Shown here: one piece after another, positions 42,858-52,126 of the stretch
How positions within the stretch are numbered: position 1 is the first letter of the stretch
How the letters are laid out: each line of letters starts with the position of its first letter
DNA from: TMED14 sp002378565
GTDB taxonomy: Bacteria; Bacteroidota; Bacteroidia; Flavobacteriales; Schleiferiaceae
NCBI GenBank assembly: GCA_943846715.1
Contig: OX044356.1
Coordinates: forward strand, 1,607,878-1,671,877
Reading direction: 5' to 3'
DNA: 64,000 nt
Translations under genes and position numbers: made by a program
Notes under the pieces: model-generated
Told to the model about the DNA's origin: nothing
Database searches by the model: none
What the model saw: only the letters and a program-made list of their open reading frames with translations

Positions 42858-42946
42858 GGGTGCAATTTACTCGGTATTGATGCGATGAGGCAGGGTGAGA
42901 AGCAATTGTCGTTCCAATTCAATGAAAGGCATCAATGGATCGGGCA

Positions 42947-44872
42947 TTAATCCCGCTTTCCCTCTTTGCTCACACGGTTTTTAATGATGGAATCAACGAC
43001 AGAGGGGTTCAGCAAGGTTGACGTATCGCCAATGGTTTCAAAGTCTCCTTCACTTATTTTTCTCAAAATACGCCGCATGATTTTTCCAGATCTGGTTTTT
43101 GGTAAGCCCTCGACAACTTGAATGCTCTCAGGTCTGGCAATGGCTCCAATCTGTGTTGTAACTTCTTGTTTGATTGATGTTTCGATGTCTCCTGAAAAGG
43201 CTGAATTCACAATAACAAAAGCATGAATGCCCTGGCCCTTGATGTCATGATGAACACCCACGACGGCTGACTCTACCACATTAGGGTGCCTGTTGATGGC
43301 ATTCTCAACTTCTGCCGTTCCAATCCGGTGTCCACTGACATTCAAAACGTCATCAACCCTTCCGGTTATTCGGTAATGGCCATCCTTGTCTCTAACGCAG
43401 CCATCGCCAGTGAAATACTTTCCTGGAAACATAGAGAAATAGGTTTGTTTGCACCGTTCATGGCTGCCCCAAATGGTTCGCATCATGCCAGGCCAGGGCT
43501 TTTCAATGCAAAGCAACCCAGCTATGTCATTCCCCGCAATGGGCGTGCCTTCTGTGTCAACGATAACGGGGTAGACGCCTGGCAGGGGTGTTGTCGCAAA
43601 GGTGGGTTTGGACGCAGTTATGCCAGACAGGTTTGATACCATGATGCCGCCTGTTTCTGTTTGCCACCAAGTGTCAACAATGGGGACGTCCCCTTTGCCG
43701 ACTTCATCGTTGTACCAATGCCATGCGCTTTCGTTGATTGGCTCACCAACGGTGCCTAATGATGTGAGGCTTTCCATGGCAAATGATCGTGGACCATCAT
43801 GCCCGCAGTGCATCAATGCACGGATGGCTGTGGGTGCCGTGTACAGTGAGTTCACTTTGTGCTTTTCAACAATTTCCCAGAATCGATTGGGTGTCGGATG
43901 CGTTGGAATGCCTTCAAACATCACCGTTGTGCTACCTAGCAGCAAGGGGCCGTATACGATGTAAGAGTGACCGGTAATCCAGCCAATGTCAGCGGTGCAA
44001 AAATGAACATGCCCCGGCACGCATTGAAAGACATTGGCAAAGGTGTAGGCAGACCACACCATGTAGCCTGCCGTTGTGTGAACAATCCCTTTGGGGGCGC
44101 CCGTTGAGCCTGAGGTGTAGAGAATGAAGAGCGGATCTTCTGAAGCCATATCCACGGAGGCAAAGGGGCCGCTTGCCCGTTGATCATTGACCGCTTCAGC
44201 CCACGGTACGTCCCTGCCTTCATGGGTTTGTGTGTCAATGCCGCACCGATTCAAAACAAACACCGTATGTACTGTAGTATTGCCTTTGATGGCCTCATCA
44301 ACTACCTCAAACAAAGGAATGGTCTTGGTCCCACGGTGAGCCGCATCACAGGTCATTAGGGCAACTGAACCGGTGTCAATGACTCTGTCTTTGACGCTTT
44401 CTGCAGAAAACCCACCAAATATCACGGAATGAATCACCCCCATTCTGGCGCAAGCCAACACAGCGATTGCCAACTCTGGCACCATTCCCATGTACAGACA
44501 GACCCTGTCTCCTTTGGTGATTCCTCTGGCAGACATGGCGTGACATGTTGCTTCAACTTCAGTGAGCAACGCTTTGTATGTGTAGGATCGACTCGGCTCT
44601 GAGGGATCGTTGGCTTCCCACACCAGCGCAACAGCATCAGGCTGATTCTTTGCATGTCGATCTAAGCAGTTGTCGGTGATGTTTAGCCTGCCGCCATCAA
44701 ACCATTGAACAGAGGGGCTTTCAAAATCCCAGTCCAGTACGTTGTCCCACTTTTTCTTCCAGCTGAAGTTTTCCGCAACGCCTGCCCAAAACGCAGGGGT
44801 GTTATCCAAAGCCTCCTTGTAGGCTAGATGGTAGGCTGCTTCATTCAGGATTTGATAGGGTGGCCGTTTCAT
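42947..44872 (-). CDS. acs: Acetyl-CoA synthetase
   Basis: About 641 residues of an ANL-superfamily acyl-CoA synthetase. The P-loop is LYTSGSTGAPKGIVH, the acetate-pocket WWQTETGG is present, the hinge is TGRVDDVLNVSGHRIGT and the acetylatable Lys is in TRSGKIMRR. It activates acetate to acetyl-CoA with ATP in the cytoplasm. The frame is open to ATG 44911; ATG 44872 (MKRPPYQILNEAAYHLAY) better fits the family start and has a weak -7-like TACCTTAT 4 nt upstream. It interrupts an otherwise envelope-related cluster between dut and the nucleotidyltransferase. Confidence 0.92.
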   Translation of the reverse strand: MKRPPYQILNEAAYHLAYKEALDNTPAFWAGVAENFSWKKKWDNVLDWDFESPSVQWFDGGRLNITDNCLDRHAKNQPDAVALVWEANDPSEPSRSYTYKALLTEVEATCHAMSARGITKGDRVCLYMGMVPELAIAVLACARMGVIHSVIFGGFSAESVKDRVIDTGSVALMTCDAAHRGTKTIPLFEVVDEAIKGNTTVHTVFVLNRCGIDTQTHEGRDVPWAEAVNDQRASGPFASVDMASEDPLFILYTSGSTGAPKGIVHTTAGYMVWSAYTFANVFQCVPGHVHFCTADIGWITGHSYIVYGPLLLGSTTVMFEGIPTHPTPNRFWEIVEKHKVNSLYTAPTAIRALMHCGHDGPRSFAMESLTSLGTVGEPINESAWHWYNDEVGKGDVPIVDTWWQTETGGIMVSNLSGITASKPTFATTPLPGVYPVIVDTEGTPIAGNDIAGLLCIEKPWPGMMRTIWGSHERCKQTYFSMFPGKYFTGDGCVRDKDGHYRITGRVDDVLNVSGHRIGTAEVENAINRHPNVVESAVVGVHHDIKGQGIHAFVIVNSAFSGDIETSIKQEVTTQIGAIARPESIQVVEGLPKTRSGKIMRRILRKISEGDFETIGDTSTLLNPSVVDSIIKNRVSKEGKRD

Positions 44873-44942
44873 TAGCATAAGGTAATGCGAATGAGCCTCC
44901 CCCTTCAGCATAAGATGATTCAGTCATCTACCCAGAAACAGC

Positions 44943-45374
44943 CTATTTCCCTGTGTGCCCGAACCCTCCTTCACCACGGGCTGTGTCAGAGAGGTCTGTG
45001 ACGGCGTCCCATGTGAAGCTTGCGTACTGAGCCACAACCAGCTGTGCGATGCGATCACCAGACTGCACGACAAAGTCACTATCGCCATGGTTGATCAGGA
45101 TGACGCCAACATCGCCACGGTAGTCTGCATCGATGGTTCCTGGACTGTTCAGCACCGTAACGCCGTGTTTGTATGCCAGGCCTGAGCGAGGTCGCACTTG
45201 CGCTTCATAGCCTACTGGCAAGGCCATGTGTAGCCCTGTGGGCACCAAGGCACGTTCACCGGGCGCTATCACGATGTCAGATTCAAGAAAGGCACGAAGG
45301 TCCATGCCGGCTGACGACGGGGTCGCAAAGGCGGGCAGGTCGTTGTTGGATTGGTTGATGATGGGTATTTTCAT
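44943..45374 (-). CDS. dut: Deoxyuridine 5'-triphosphate nucleotidohydrolase
   Basis: A 143-residue trimeric dUTPase with all five motifs: SAGMDLRA, ALVPTGLHMALP, RPRSGLAYKHG, GTIDADYRGDVGVILIN (catalytic Asp) and the C-terminal GEGGFGHTGK lid. It hydrolyses dUTP to dUMP and keeps uracil out of DNA. It follows the flippase gene by 12 nt and shares its direction, a common Bacteroidota pairing. A short GATGA/TCATC inverted repeat lies downstream before acs but lacks a T tract. Confidence 0.95.
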   Translation of the reverse strand: MKIPIINQSNNDLPAFATPSSAGMDLRAFLESDIVIAPGERALVPTGLHMALPVGYEAQVRPRSGLAYKHGVTVLNSPGTIDADYRGDVGVILINHGDSDFVVQSGDRIAQLVVAQYASFTWDAVTDLSDTARGEGGFGHTGK

Positions 45375-45386
45375 GGGAGGGTTGGT

Positions 45387-46823
45387 TTAATCTCTGATGA
45401 CTTTTTGTCCACTCAACAGCTTCCACTCGCTGCCTACCACGATGCCTACCATGGCAATCAGCGCCCCCACCTTGATGAAGGTCGCATCAAAGTGAAAGGC
45501 TGTCCACGCAAGCAAAACAGAGACGACAACATAGCCCCCGATGCGCAGGAAGTCATAGGGCACGGGGTAGTGGCGCTGTCCCATCAAGATGGATATCAGC
45601 AGCATGACGGAATAGCTTGCCAGTGTGGCATAGGCCGCGCCCATGATGCCAATCAACGGAATCCAATGCATGTTGCCAACGACGGTCACCACAAAGCCTG
45701 CAAGGGTGATGTACAGGCCAAAGCGTGTCTTGTCTGACAGCTTGTACCACATGCTGACTTGGGTGTTGAGTGACAGCAAAACATTGGCAAATAGCAGCAC
45801 GGGCAATAGCCCTAAATCTGCCCAGTATTTGCTGGCGACAAAGTGTTTGAGCCAGGGCAAAGCAGCCAATACAAAAACAAAGCCTATGCATAGCATGCCG
45901 GCAAACAGTCGGGTCGCAAGGGCCAGTTGTTTGCGACCGCCTTCTCCACCAGTTTCTGCCTGACCAAAGAAGTAAGGCTCTGCTGCAAAGCGAAAGGCTT
46001 GGTTGAATAGGATAAGGAAGATCGAGAGCTTGTAGATGGCAGCGTAGGTGGCAACGCCTTCTAGGGCGAGTGAGGGAGGCAGCAAGGCGTCCAGGAAGAA
46101 GCGATCGGCCATTTCATTGGCGATGCCGGGTAGGCCGGCCAGCAATAGCGGAAAACCAAACCACAGCATGCGTTTCCAGATGATCACATCAAATTCCCAG
46201 CGTATGGCGCGGAACTCAGGCACCAAGAGCAGCAGCATCAGCAGCGATGCGCCCAGGTTGGCAATCAGGACCCATCCGACCCCCAATGAAGGCCAATCAG
46301 GGTAGAACGATGGCAAGACCATGAAGAACAGGAAGTTCAATAGCAGGTTGAACAGGATCTGTGCTGTTTTGATCCACACAAAGCGTGCAGCGCGAGACTG
46401 GGATCTGATGCGCGCAAAGGGTATGGTGGCGATCACGTCCATGGCCACGATCCAGGCCATCATCAGCACAAACCAGGGGCGATCAGCTAAGCTGAATACC
46501 GCAGAGGCTGAGCCATAGAAAAGATGTGCAAGCAAAAGGAACAGGCCTGTTGTGGATAGCACGGACCACATGGCTGTGGAGAAGACGGAGCGGGAGTCAT
46601 TTTCTGACTTGCCGACCATCCTGAAGTAGGCGGTTTCAAATCCGTAGGTCAGTATGACCATCAGGAAAGCGACACTGACGTACAGCAAGGCGTTGATGCC
46701 GTATTCGGTTTTTGTCAAATACACCGTTAACAGGGGCGTCAAAAGGAAGTTCAGTAAGCGCGCCAACACGGAGCTCATGCCGTACAAGGCTGCGTCACCA
46801 AACAATTTTTTGATTCCTGTCAT
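45387..46823 (-). CDS. Oligosaccharide flippase family protein (Wzx-like)
   Basis: A 478-residue polytopic protein with about 12-14 membrane helices of the MOP/polysaccharide-synthesis family. The start TGIKKLFGDAALYGMSSVLA with the following LTKTEYG segment is the typical amphipathic opening of bacterial flippases. It probably flips a lipid-linked oligosaccharide or related lipid. ATG 46823 is preferred over 46844 because a TACCTTTA element ends 4 nt upstream. It is divergent from the regulator that opens the polysaccharide locus. It is outside the low-GC island and has an intact frame. Confidence 0.88.
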   Translation of the reverse strand: MTGIKKLFGDAALYGMSSVLARLLNFLLTPLLTVYLTKTEYGINALLYVSVAFLMVILTYGFETAYFRMVGKSENDSRSVFSTAMWSVLSTTGLFLLLAHLFYGSASAVFSLADRPWFVLMMAWIVAMDVIATIPFARIRSQSRAARFVWIKTAQILFNLLLNFLFFMVLPSFYPDWPSLGVGWVLIANLGASLLMLLLLVPEFRAIRWEFDVIIWKRMLWFGFPLLLAGLPGIANEMADRFFLDALLPPSLALEGVATYAAIYKLSIFLILFNQAFRFAAEPYFFGQAETGGEGGRKQLALATRLFAGMLCIGFVFVLAALPWLKHFVASKYWADLGLLPVLLFANVLLSLNTQVSMWYKLSDKTRFGLYITLAGFVVTVVGNMHWIPLIGIMGAAYATLASYSVMLLISILMGQRHYPVPYDFLRIGGYVVVSVLLAWTAFHFDATFIKVGALIAMVGIVVGSEWKLLSGQKVIRD

Positions 46824-46827
46824 GGGG

Positions 46828-46835
46828 TAAAGGTA
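46828..46835 (-). promoter_or_regulatory. Candidate -7 box for flippase-dut (leaderless geometry)
   Basis: The - strand reads TACCTTTA (7 of 8 to TAnnTTTG), then CCCC, then ATG 46823. Same 4-nt spacing as for gldH and porZ. Confidence 0.4.
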
Positions 46836-46870
46836 AGATAGCAAGGTATCTGTTTTTTAAAGCCTAAAGA

Positions 46871-46890
46871 ACTTGTAAAGCATTACAAGT
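46871..46890. promoter_or_regulatory. Perfect palindrome upstream of the locus regulator
   Basis: ACTTGTAA, a 4-nt AGCA spacer and TTACAAGT form a perfect 8+8 inverted repeat, followed on the + strand by AA and seven T. It lies 30 nt upstream of the regulator's -7 box and between two divergent genes. It can be read as an operator (for instance for the adjacent winged-helix protein) or as a weak AT-rich terminator; with no + strand gene ending upstream, the operator reading is favoured. Confidence 0.5.
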
Positions 46891-46920
46891 AATTTTTTTA
46901 CTCAAAGTGTAATATTTATT

Positions 46921-46928
46921 TAACTTTG
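46921..46928 (+). promoter_or_regulatory. -7 element of the polysaccharide-locus regulator
   Basis: TAACTTTG is an exact TAnnTTTG match and would give a leader of about 75 nt before ATG 47012. No clear TTG is seen at -33, which fits a promoter needing an activator or one under repression. Confidence 0.5.
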
Positions 46929-47011
46929 CTATACGTTCAAGTGTCAGATAAGACTTCTAAGAAAGAATTTTCATGTGACTCACCTGGCGAAGCCGTACCC
47001 GGCACTCTGCT

Positions 47012-47554
47012 ATGACTCAAAATTTACTCGGACCACTTATCACTTCTAAAACACGCCTCAAGCTGCTGATGCGGTTTTTTATCAATCAGGATATTGGGGG
47101 CTATCTGCAAGGACTAGCCAAGGAGTTAGAAGAAAACTCTAACAGTATCCGGGTGGAGCTCAATCGCCTGGAAGAGGCAGGCATGCTTAAGTCAAGCGTT
47201 AAGGGCCGTAGGAAAATGTACCATGTCAACTCAAATCACCCACTAACGACTGATATCAGCAAGATCATCCGCAAGGTTACTGGCATTGATGCTTTGGTAG
47301 ATCGGGTTGTTGATCGCATGGGTAAGGACCTGCAGCAAGTATGGATCTGCGGCCAGATAGCTAAAGGCATTGACAGCTCAACACTCGAGGTTCTGTTGGT
47401 GGGAAAAGCAATGGATATGGATTATGTTACTGAGCTTATAGGTAAGGTAGAATCCACAATTAGCAAAAAGATCGAACATTCTATTGCACCAGTTGCCTCT
47501 GAATCTCAACGTGAGAATTGTTTGTTGGTGTGGGATAGTAGTGTGTCTAAATGA
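47012..47554 (+). CDS. Winged-helix transcriptional regulator opening the polysaccharide locus
   Basis: A 180-residue intact protein. Residues about 8-85 are an ArsR/MarR-like winged helix: LKLLMRFFINQDIGGYLQGL, recognition region NSNSIRVELNRLEEAGMLKS and a wing KGRRKMYHVN. Residues about 100-180 (VWICGQIAKGIDSSTLEVLL, VGKAMDMDYVTELIGKVEST) resemble the minimal nucleotidyltransferase fold fused to winged helices in other regulators, but the catalytic GS/DxD pattern is not obvious, so it may be a ligand-sensing relic. Such a gene commonly precedes Bacteroidota exopolysaccharide clusters. Its composition is intermediate between the flanks and it is the last gene before the GC drop. It lies next to two palindromes. 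Confidence 0.8.
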   Translation: MTQNLLGPLITSKTRLKLLMRFFINQDIGGYLQGLAKELEENSNSIRVELNRLEEAGMLKSSVKGRRKMYHVNSNHPLTTDISKIIRKVTGIDALVDRVVDRMGKDLQQVWICGQIAKGIDSSTLEVLLVGKAMDMDYVTELIGKVESTISKKIEHSIAPVASESQRENCLLVWDSSVSK

Positions 47555-47569
47555 CTACCGGTGGTAGTC
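47553..47569 (+). promoter_or_regulatory. Perfect 7-bp hairpin spanning the regulator stop codon
   Basis: GACTACC, loop GGT, GGTAGTC. It begins inside the TGA of the regulator and ends 42 nt before the first biosynthetic gene. There is no T tract, so it is not a simple terminator; it could be an operator, a processing site or an attenuator element at the exact GC boundary. Confidence 0.4.
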
Positions 47570-47611
47570 GAGAAAAAAGGATTTGAATATCATCAAATAG
47601 GAAAAAAGTAA

Positions 47612-48625
47612 ATGAAAATATTAGTTACTGGCGCAGCTGGATTTATTGGATTTCATACTTGTTTAAAATTAGTGAGTCAAGGTCATGAAGTTTATGGCAT
47701 TGATAACATCAACGATTATTATGATCCTAAACTAAAGTTTGATCGATTAAACGAATTAGGGTTTAACGAAGCTGAATCAAAACTCTTTAAAAATGAAGTT
47801 CAAAGTGCTAAATTCAATTCTTTACGATTTTCTAGAATAGATCTAGTTGATGATGAAAGTATTGATAATTTATTTAAGCAAGAACAATTTGAAGTAGTTT
47901 GTAATCTAGCAGCTCAGGCGGGTGTTCGATATTCTATAGAAAATCCAAAAGCATACATTGATAGTAACATCTCAGGGTTTTTAAATATTCTTGAAGGATG
48001 TCGAAATCATAAAGTAAAACATTTGGTGTATGCTAGTAGTTCTAGCGTATATGGAGAGAATAAAAAAGTACCTTTTGAAACTACAGACAATGTAGATCAT
48101 CCAATTAGTTTATACGCTGCCACAAAAAAGAGCAATGAATTAATGGCCCATACCTATGGTCATTTATATGGCTTTAAAACTACGGGATTACGTTTTTTTA
48201 CAGTTTATGGCCCTGGGGAAGACCAGATATGGCTTATTATCTATTTGCAGAAGCAATCTCAAATGATAAACCTATTAAAGTATTTAATAATGGTGAAATG
48301 GAGCGTGATTTCACCTACATAGATGATATTGTAAATGGTGTTACTAAGATCATTGAAAAAAATATTGACTCAAGAGAACATTATAAAATATATAACATAG
48401 GAAATAACAAAACCGAAAGCTTACAAGATTTTATACAACTATTGAAGAAGCTATTGGTAAAAAAGCAATTAAAGAAATGTATCCAATGCAACAAGGAGAT
48501 GTTCCTAGAACATTTGCTGATGTAGATGAATTAATTAAAGATTATAATATTCTCCAAGTACAGATATTAAGTCTGGAATTGAAAACTTCATGAATTGGTT
48601 TTTGAATTATCATAAAAATAAATAA
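47612..48625 (+). pseudogene. NAD-dependent UDP-sugar epimerase (UDP-glucuronate 4-epimerase-like), frame-broken
   Basis: The reconstructed protein (about 338 residues) is a short-chain dehydrogenase/reductase epimerase: VTGAAGFIGFHTCLKL Rossmann motif, YASSSSVYG, catalytic Tyr-Lys in SLYAATKKSNE, then FFTVYGPWGRPDMAYYLF and ERDFTYIDDIV after correction. This is the signature of UDP-GlcA/UDP-GalA 4-epimerases of capsule loci. Three apparent single-base deletions break it: near 48214 (CCCTGGGG, a T missing), near 48439 (an A missing) and near 48548 (a T missing). Each correction restores conserved sequence to the stop at 48623. It probably supplies UDP-galacturonate for the polysaccharide. The wecB start codon overlaps its stop. 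Confidence 0.85.
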
Positions 48626-49747
48626 TGAAAAGAAAATACTATTAATTTTTGGAACAAGACCTGAGGCTATTAAGATGGCTCCCTTGGTTAAAGAGTTTCA
48701 AAAAATATCCAGAAAAATTTGACACTAAAGTATGTGTTACAGCGCAACACAGAGAAATGTTAGATCAAGTATTAGATTTTTTTGAAATCAAACCAGATTA
48801 TGATTTAGACTTAATGAAGCCAGGTCAAAATTTATATGGATTAACTGCTACTATTATTGAGTCTTTAAAGCCAATTCTTAGAAGAGTTTACTCCAGATTA
48901 TGTTTTTGTTCATGGAGATACTACGACAACTATGGCAGGATCTATAGCAAGTTTTTATTCTGGTGCTAAAGTATGTCATGTAGAGGCAGGACTTAGAACA
49001 AATAATAAGTTATCTCCTTTTCCGGAAGAAATAAATCGTCAAATAACTGGTAGAATTTGTGATTATCATTTTGCTCCTACTGAAACTTCAAAAAGTAATT
49101 TACTTAAAGAAAATATTTCTGAAGATTCAATTTTAGTTACTGGAAATACTGTAATTGATGCTTTGATTAAATCTGTTGAAAAAGTTAATGAAAATCCAAG
49201 TCAATTAATTCAAGATCTTTCAAAACAAATAGGAGATCAAGAAGTTGTTTTAGTTACAGGACATCAGAAGAGAGAATCATGGTGGTGGATTTGAAAGAAT
49301 TTGTAAAGCTTTAAAACGAATTGCTGAAGATGATACAAATCGTTTAATTATTTATCCTGTTCATTTGAATCCAAAAGTACAGGAACCTGTTAATAGAATC
49401 TTATCAGGAGTTAATAATGTAATTTTAATAGATCCTTTAGCTTATCAAGATTTTATTTGGTTAATGAATCGATCTAAAATTATTATTACTGATAGTGGAG
49501 GTGTTCAAGAAGAAGCACCAAGTTTAGGGAAACCTGTGTTAGTAATGAGAGATACACTGAAAGACCAGAAGCAGTAGAAGCAGGAACAGTTTTGTTAGTA
49601 GGTACTAATGAAGAGTTGATTGTTTCTAAAGCATTAGACTTATTAAACAATGAAGACAATTTTGAAAAAATGTCAAAGCTTCATAATCCATATGGAGATG
49701 GGTTGGCATCAAAAAGAATTGTAGACTTTATAAAAAACATAAAATAA
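48625..49747 (+). pseudogene. wecB: UDP-N-acetylglucosamine 2-epimerase (non-hydrolysing), frame-broken
   Basis: Reconstruction gives a WecB of normal length (about 370 residues): ILLIFGTRPEAIKMAPLVKE, VHGDTTTTMAGSIASFYSG, HVEAGLRTNN, TGNTVIDAL, TGHRRENHGGGF and ITDSGGVQEEAPSLGKPV, including the catalytic and UDP-binding residues of the family. It converts UDP-GlcNAc to UDP-ManNAc. Five single-base events interrupt it: a missing A near 48633, extra A in an A run near 48703, extra A at 48880, an extra base near 49265 and a missing A near 49556. The end (TAATG) overlaps the start of wecC. Confidence 0.88.
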
Positions 49748-50957
49748 TGAATCCAGAAGTAGTAACTATAGGATTAGGATATATTGGATTGCCAACATCA
49801 GCATTAATAGCCTCTCACGGAACAAATGTTTTAGGTGTTGATATAAATCAAAAAGTTGTTGATACGATTAATCAAGGGAAAATTCACATTGTTGAGCCTG
49901 ATTTAGATGAAATTGTTTCAAAAGCAGTTTCAAATGGATTTTTTAAAGCATCAACTAAGCCTAGTTCTGCAGATGTATATCTAATAGTTGTTCCTACTCC
50001 ATTTAAAGGGAATCATGAGCCAGATATTTCATTTGTTGAGGCTGCAACAAAAGGAATTATTCCACTTTTAAAAAAAGGAGATTTATATATTATTGAATCT
50101 ACATCTCCAATCGGTACAACTGAGAAAATGCAGAAACTAATATTTGCATCTAGACCTGAGCTTAAAGGAGATATTCATATTGCCTATTGCCCTGAAAGAG
50201 TATTGCCAGGAAATGTAATGCATGAACTCGTTGAAAATGATCGTGTTATTGGAGGTGTAGATGAAGCTTCTACTCAAAAAGCAATTTCATTTTATCAGAA
50301 AGTATGTAAAAGGTGAGTTGCATGCAACAATGCTCGTACTGCTGAGATGTGTAAATTAGTAGAAAACTCTTCTCGAGATGTTCAAATAGCTTTTGCTAAT
50401 GAACTCTCTTTAATATGTGATAAGGCAGATATTAATGTTTGGGAATTAATCAATCTTAGCTAATAAACACCCAAGAGTAAATATTCTTACAACCAGGTTG
50501 TGGAGTTGGTGGACATTGTATCGCTGTAGATCCTTATTTTATTGTTTCTGATTATCCAATGGAATCAAAAATCATTGGAATAGCAAGAGAGGTTAATAAT
50601 TCCAAGCCTCTTTGGTGTGTTGAAAAAATTCAGAATATAAAATTAAAATTTAAGTTAGCACATGGTAGAAATCCTAGTGTCGCTTTAATGGGATTATCTT
50701 TTAAACCAAATATTGATGACTTAAGAGAATCTCCGGCAAAATATATTGTCCAGAAAATTTTACAGCAATCGAAGAATGAAGAATATTATATTGTAGAACC
50801 TAATATTGAAAATCACAAAGTATTCAAGCTAACCAAATTTAAAGAAGCTATTAAAAAAGCAGATATTGTAGTGTTTTTAGTTGCACATAAAGAGTTTAAA
50901 ACACTTGTAATTTCTAAAGAGAAAATAGTATTGGATTTTTGTAATGCTATCAAATAG
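49747..50957 (+). pseudogene. wecC: UDP-N-acetyl-D-mannosamine dehydrogenase, frame-broken
   Basis: The reconstructed protein (about 403 residues) is a UDP-sugar 6-dehydrogenase: VVTIGLGYIGLPTSALIA, VPTPFKGNHEPDISFVEAA, ESTSPIGTTEKM, YCPERVLPGN, and after correction LQPGCGVGGHCIAVDPYF with the catalytic Cys, then LMGLSFKPNIDDLRESPA. It oxidises UDP-ManNAc to UDP-ManNAcA using NAD+, the next step after WecB. Breaks: extra A near 50309, missing A near 50329, extra A at 50458 and extra A near 50490. The 189-codon N-terminal piece ending 50316 and the 50559-50957 piece are intact. Confidence 0.88.
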
Positions 50958-51017
50958 TAATAAATTAAAGAGTCATTTTTTTAAACAAGGTTTGTAGTTA
51001 AGTTGTAACAAAAGATT

Positions 51018-52126
51018 ATGAAAAAAAGCGTTAATAACAGGAATAACAGGACAAGACGGAGCATATCTTGCCGAGTTTTTATTAAAGAAAAATTATATTG
51101 TACATGGACTTAAAAGAAGAGGTTCATTAATAAAAACAGATAGGATAGATCATTTATTTAAAGATCCTCATGAGAAAAATGTAAATTATTTTTGCATTAC
51201 GGAGATATGACTGACTCGATGAATCTTACACGTCTTATTCAAGAGGTTCAACCAGACGAAATCTATAATCTTGCGGCGATGTCTCATGTAAGAGTCAGCT
51301 TTGATATTCCGGAATACACAGCGAATGCTGATGGGTTAGGGGCTTTAAGGTTGTTGGAGGCTATACGGTTATTAGGGCTAACAAAAAAAATAAAAATATA
51401 CCAAGCTTCAACATCAGAAATGTATGGGTTGGTTCAAGAAGTGCCCCAAAAAGAAACAACCCCTTTTTGGCCGAGATCTCCGTATGCAGTAGCAAAAATG
51501 TATGCTTATTGGATTACAGTAAATTATCGAGAAGCATATGATATATTTGCTTGTAATGGTATTTTGTTCAATCATGAATCACCAAAAAGAGGGGAAACTT
51601 TTGTAAGTAGAAAAATTACGATGTCCGTAGCAAAAATTGCTTTAGGGATAGAAGATAAATTATTTTTAGGAAATCTTGATTCAAAAAGAGATTGGGGGCA
51701 TGCAAAAGATTATGTTGAAGCCATGTGGTTGATCTTGCAACAAGATAAACCAGAAGACTTTGTCATAGCTACAGGAAAAACAACAAAGGTTAGAGATTTT
51801 TTTACAACTTTCTTTTGATGAAGTAGGGATCAAGCTTGGTTTTAGAGGAACAGGAGGTCAACGAAATTGCAGTTGTAAAAGAAATAGAACTAGAAAAATA
51901 CATGGCTGCTACAAGATTGAAAGCACCAAAAATAAAAGTAGGACAAGAGTTGGTTTTTGTAGATTCATATTACTTTAGACCAACTGAAGTCGATTTGTTA
52001 TTAGGAGACCCTACAAAAGCAAAAGAAAAATTGGGCTGGAAACCGAAATATACTGTTAACTCTTTGATAAAAGAAATGGTTGCTAGTGATGTAACTATTT
52101 TTAGAAATAAATTGACTAATGGTTAA
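51018..52126 (+). pseudogene. gmd: GDP-mannose 4,6-dehydratase, frame-broken
   Basis: Reconstruction gives a Gmd of about 369 residues: ALITGITGQDGAYLAEFLLK, HYGDMTDSMNLTRLIQEVQP, STSEMYG with the catalytic Thr/Ser-Glu, the SPYAVAKMYAYWITVNYREA Tyr-Lys helix, RDWGHAKDYVEAMW, and DSYYFRPTEVDLLLGDPTKA at the C-terminus. It makes GDP-4-keto-6-deoxymannose, precursor of GDP-perosamine or GDP-fucose. Breaks: extra A in the A run at 51021-51027, missing T near 51190, extra T near 51800 and extra G near 51855. It overlaps the cupin gene by 8 nt. Confidence 0.9.

Noticed and set aside
44913..44927. GATGA/TCATC inverted repeat between dut and acs as a terminator
   Set aside because: Only five pairs and no T tract on either strand.
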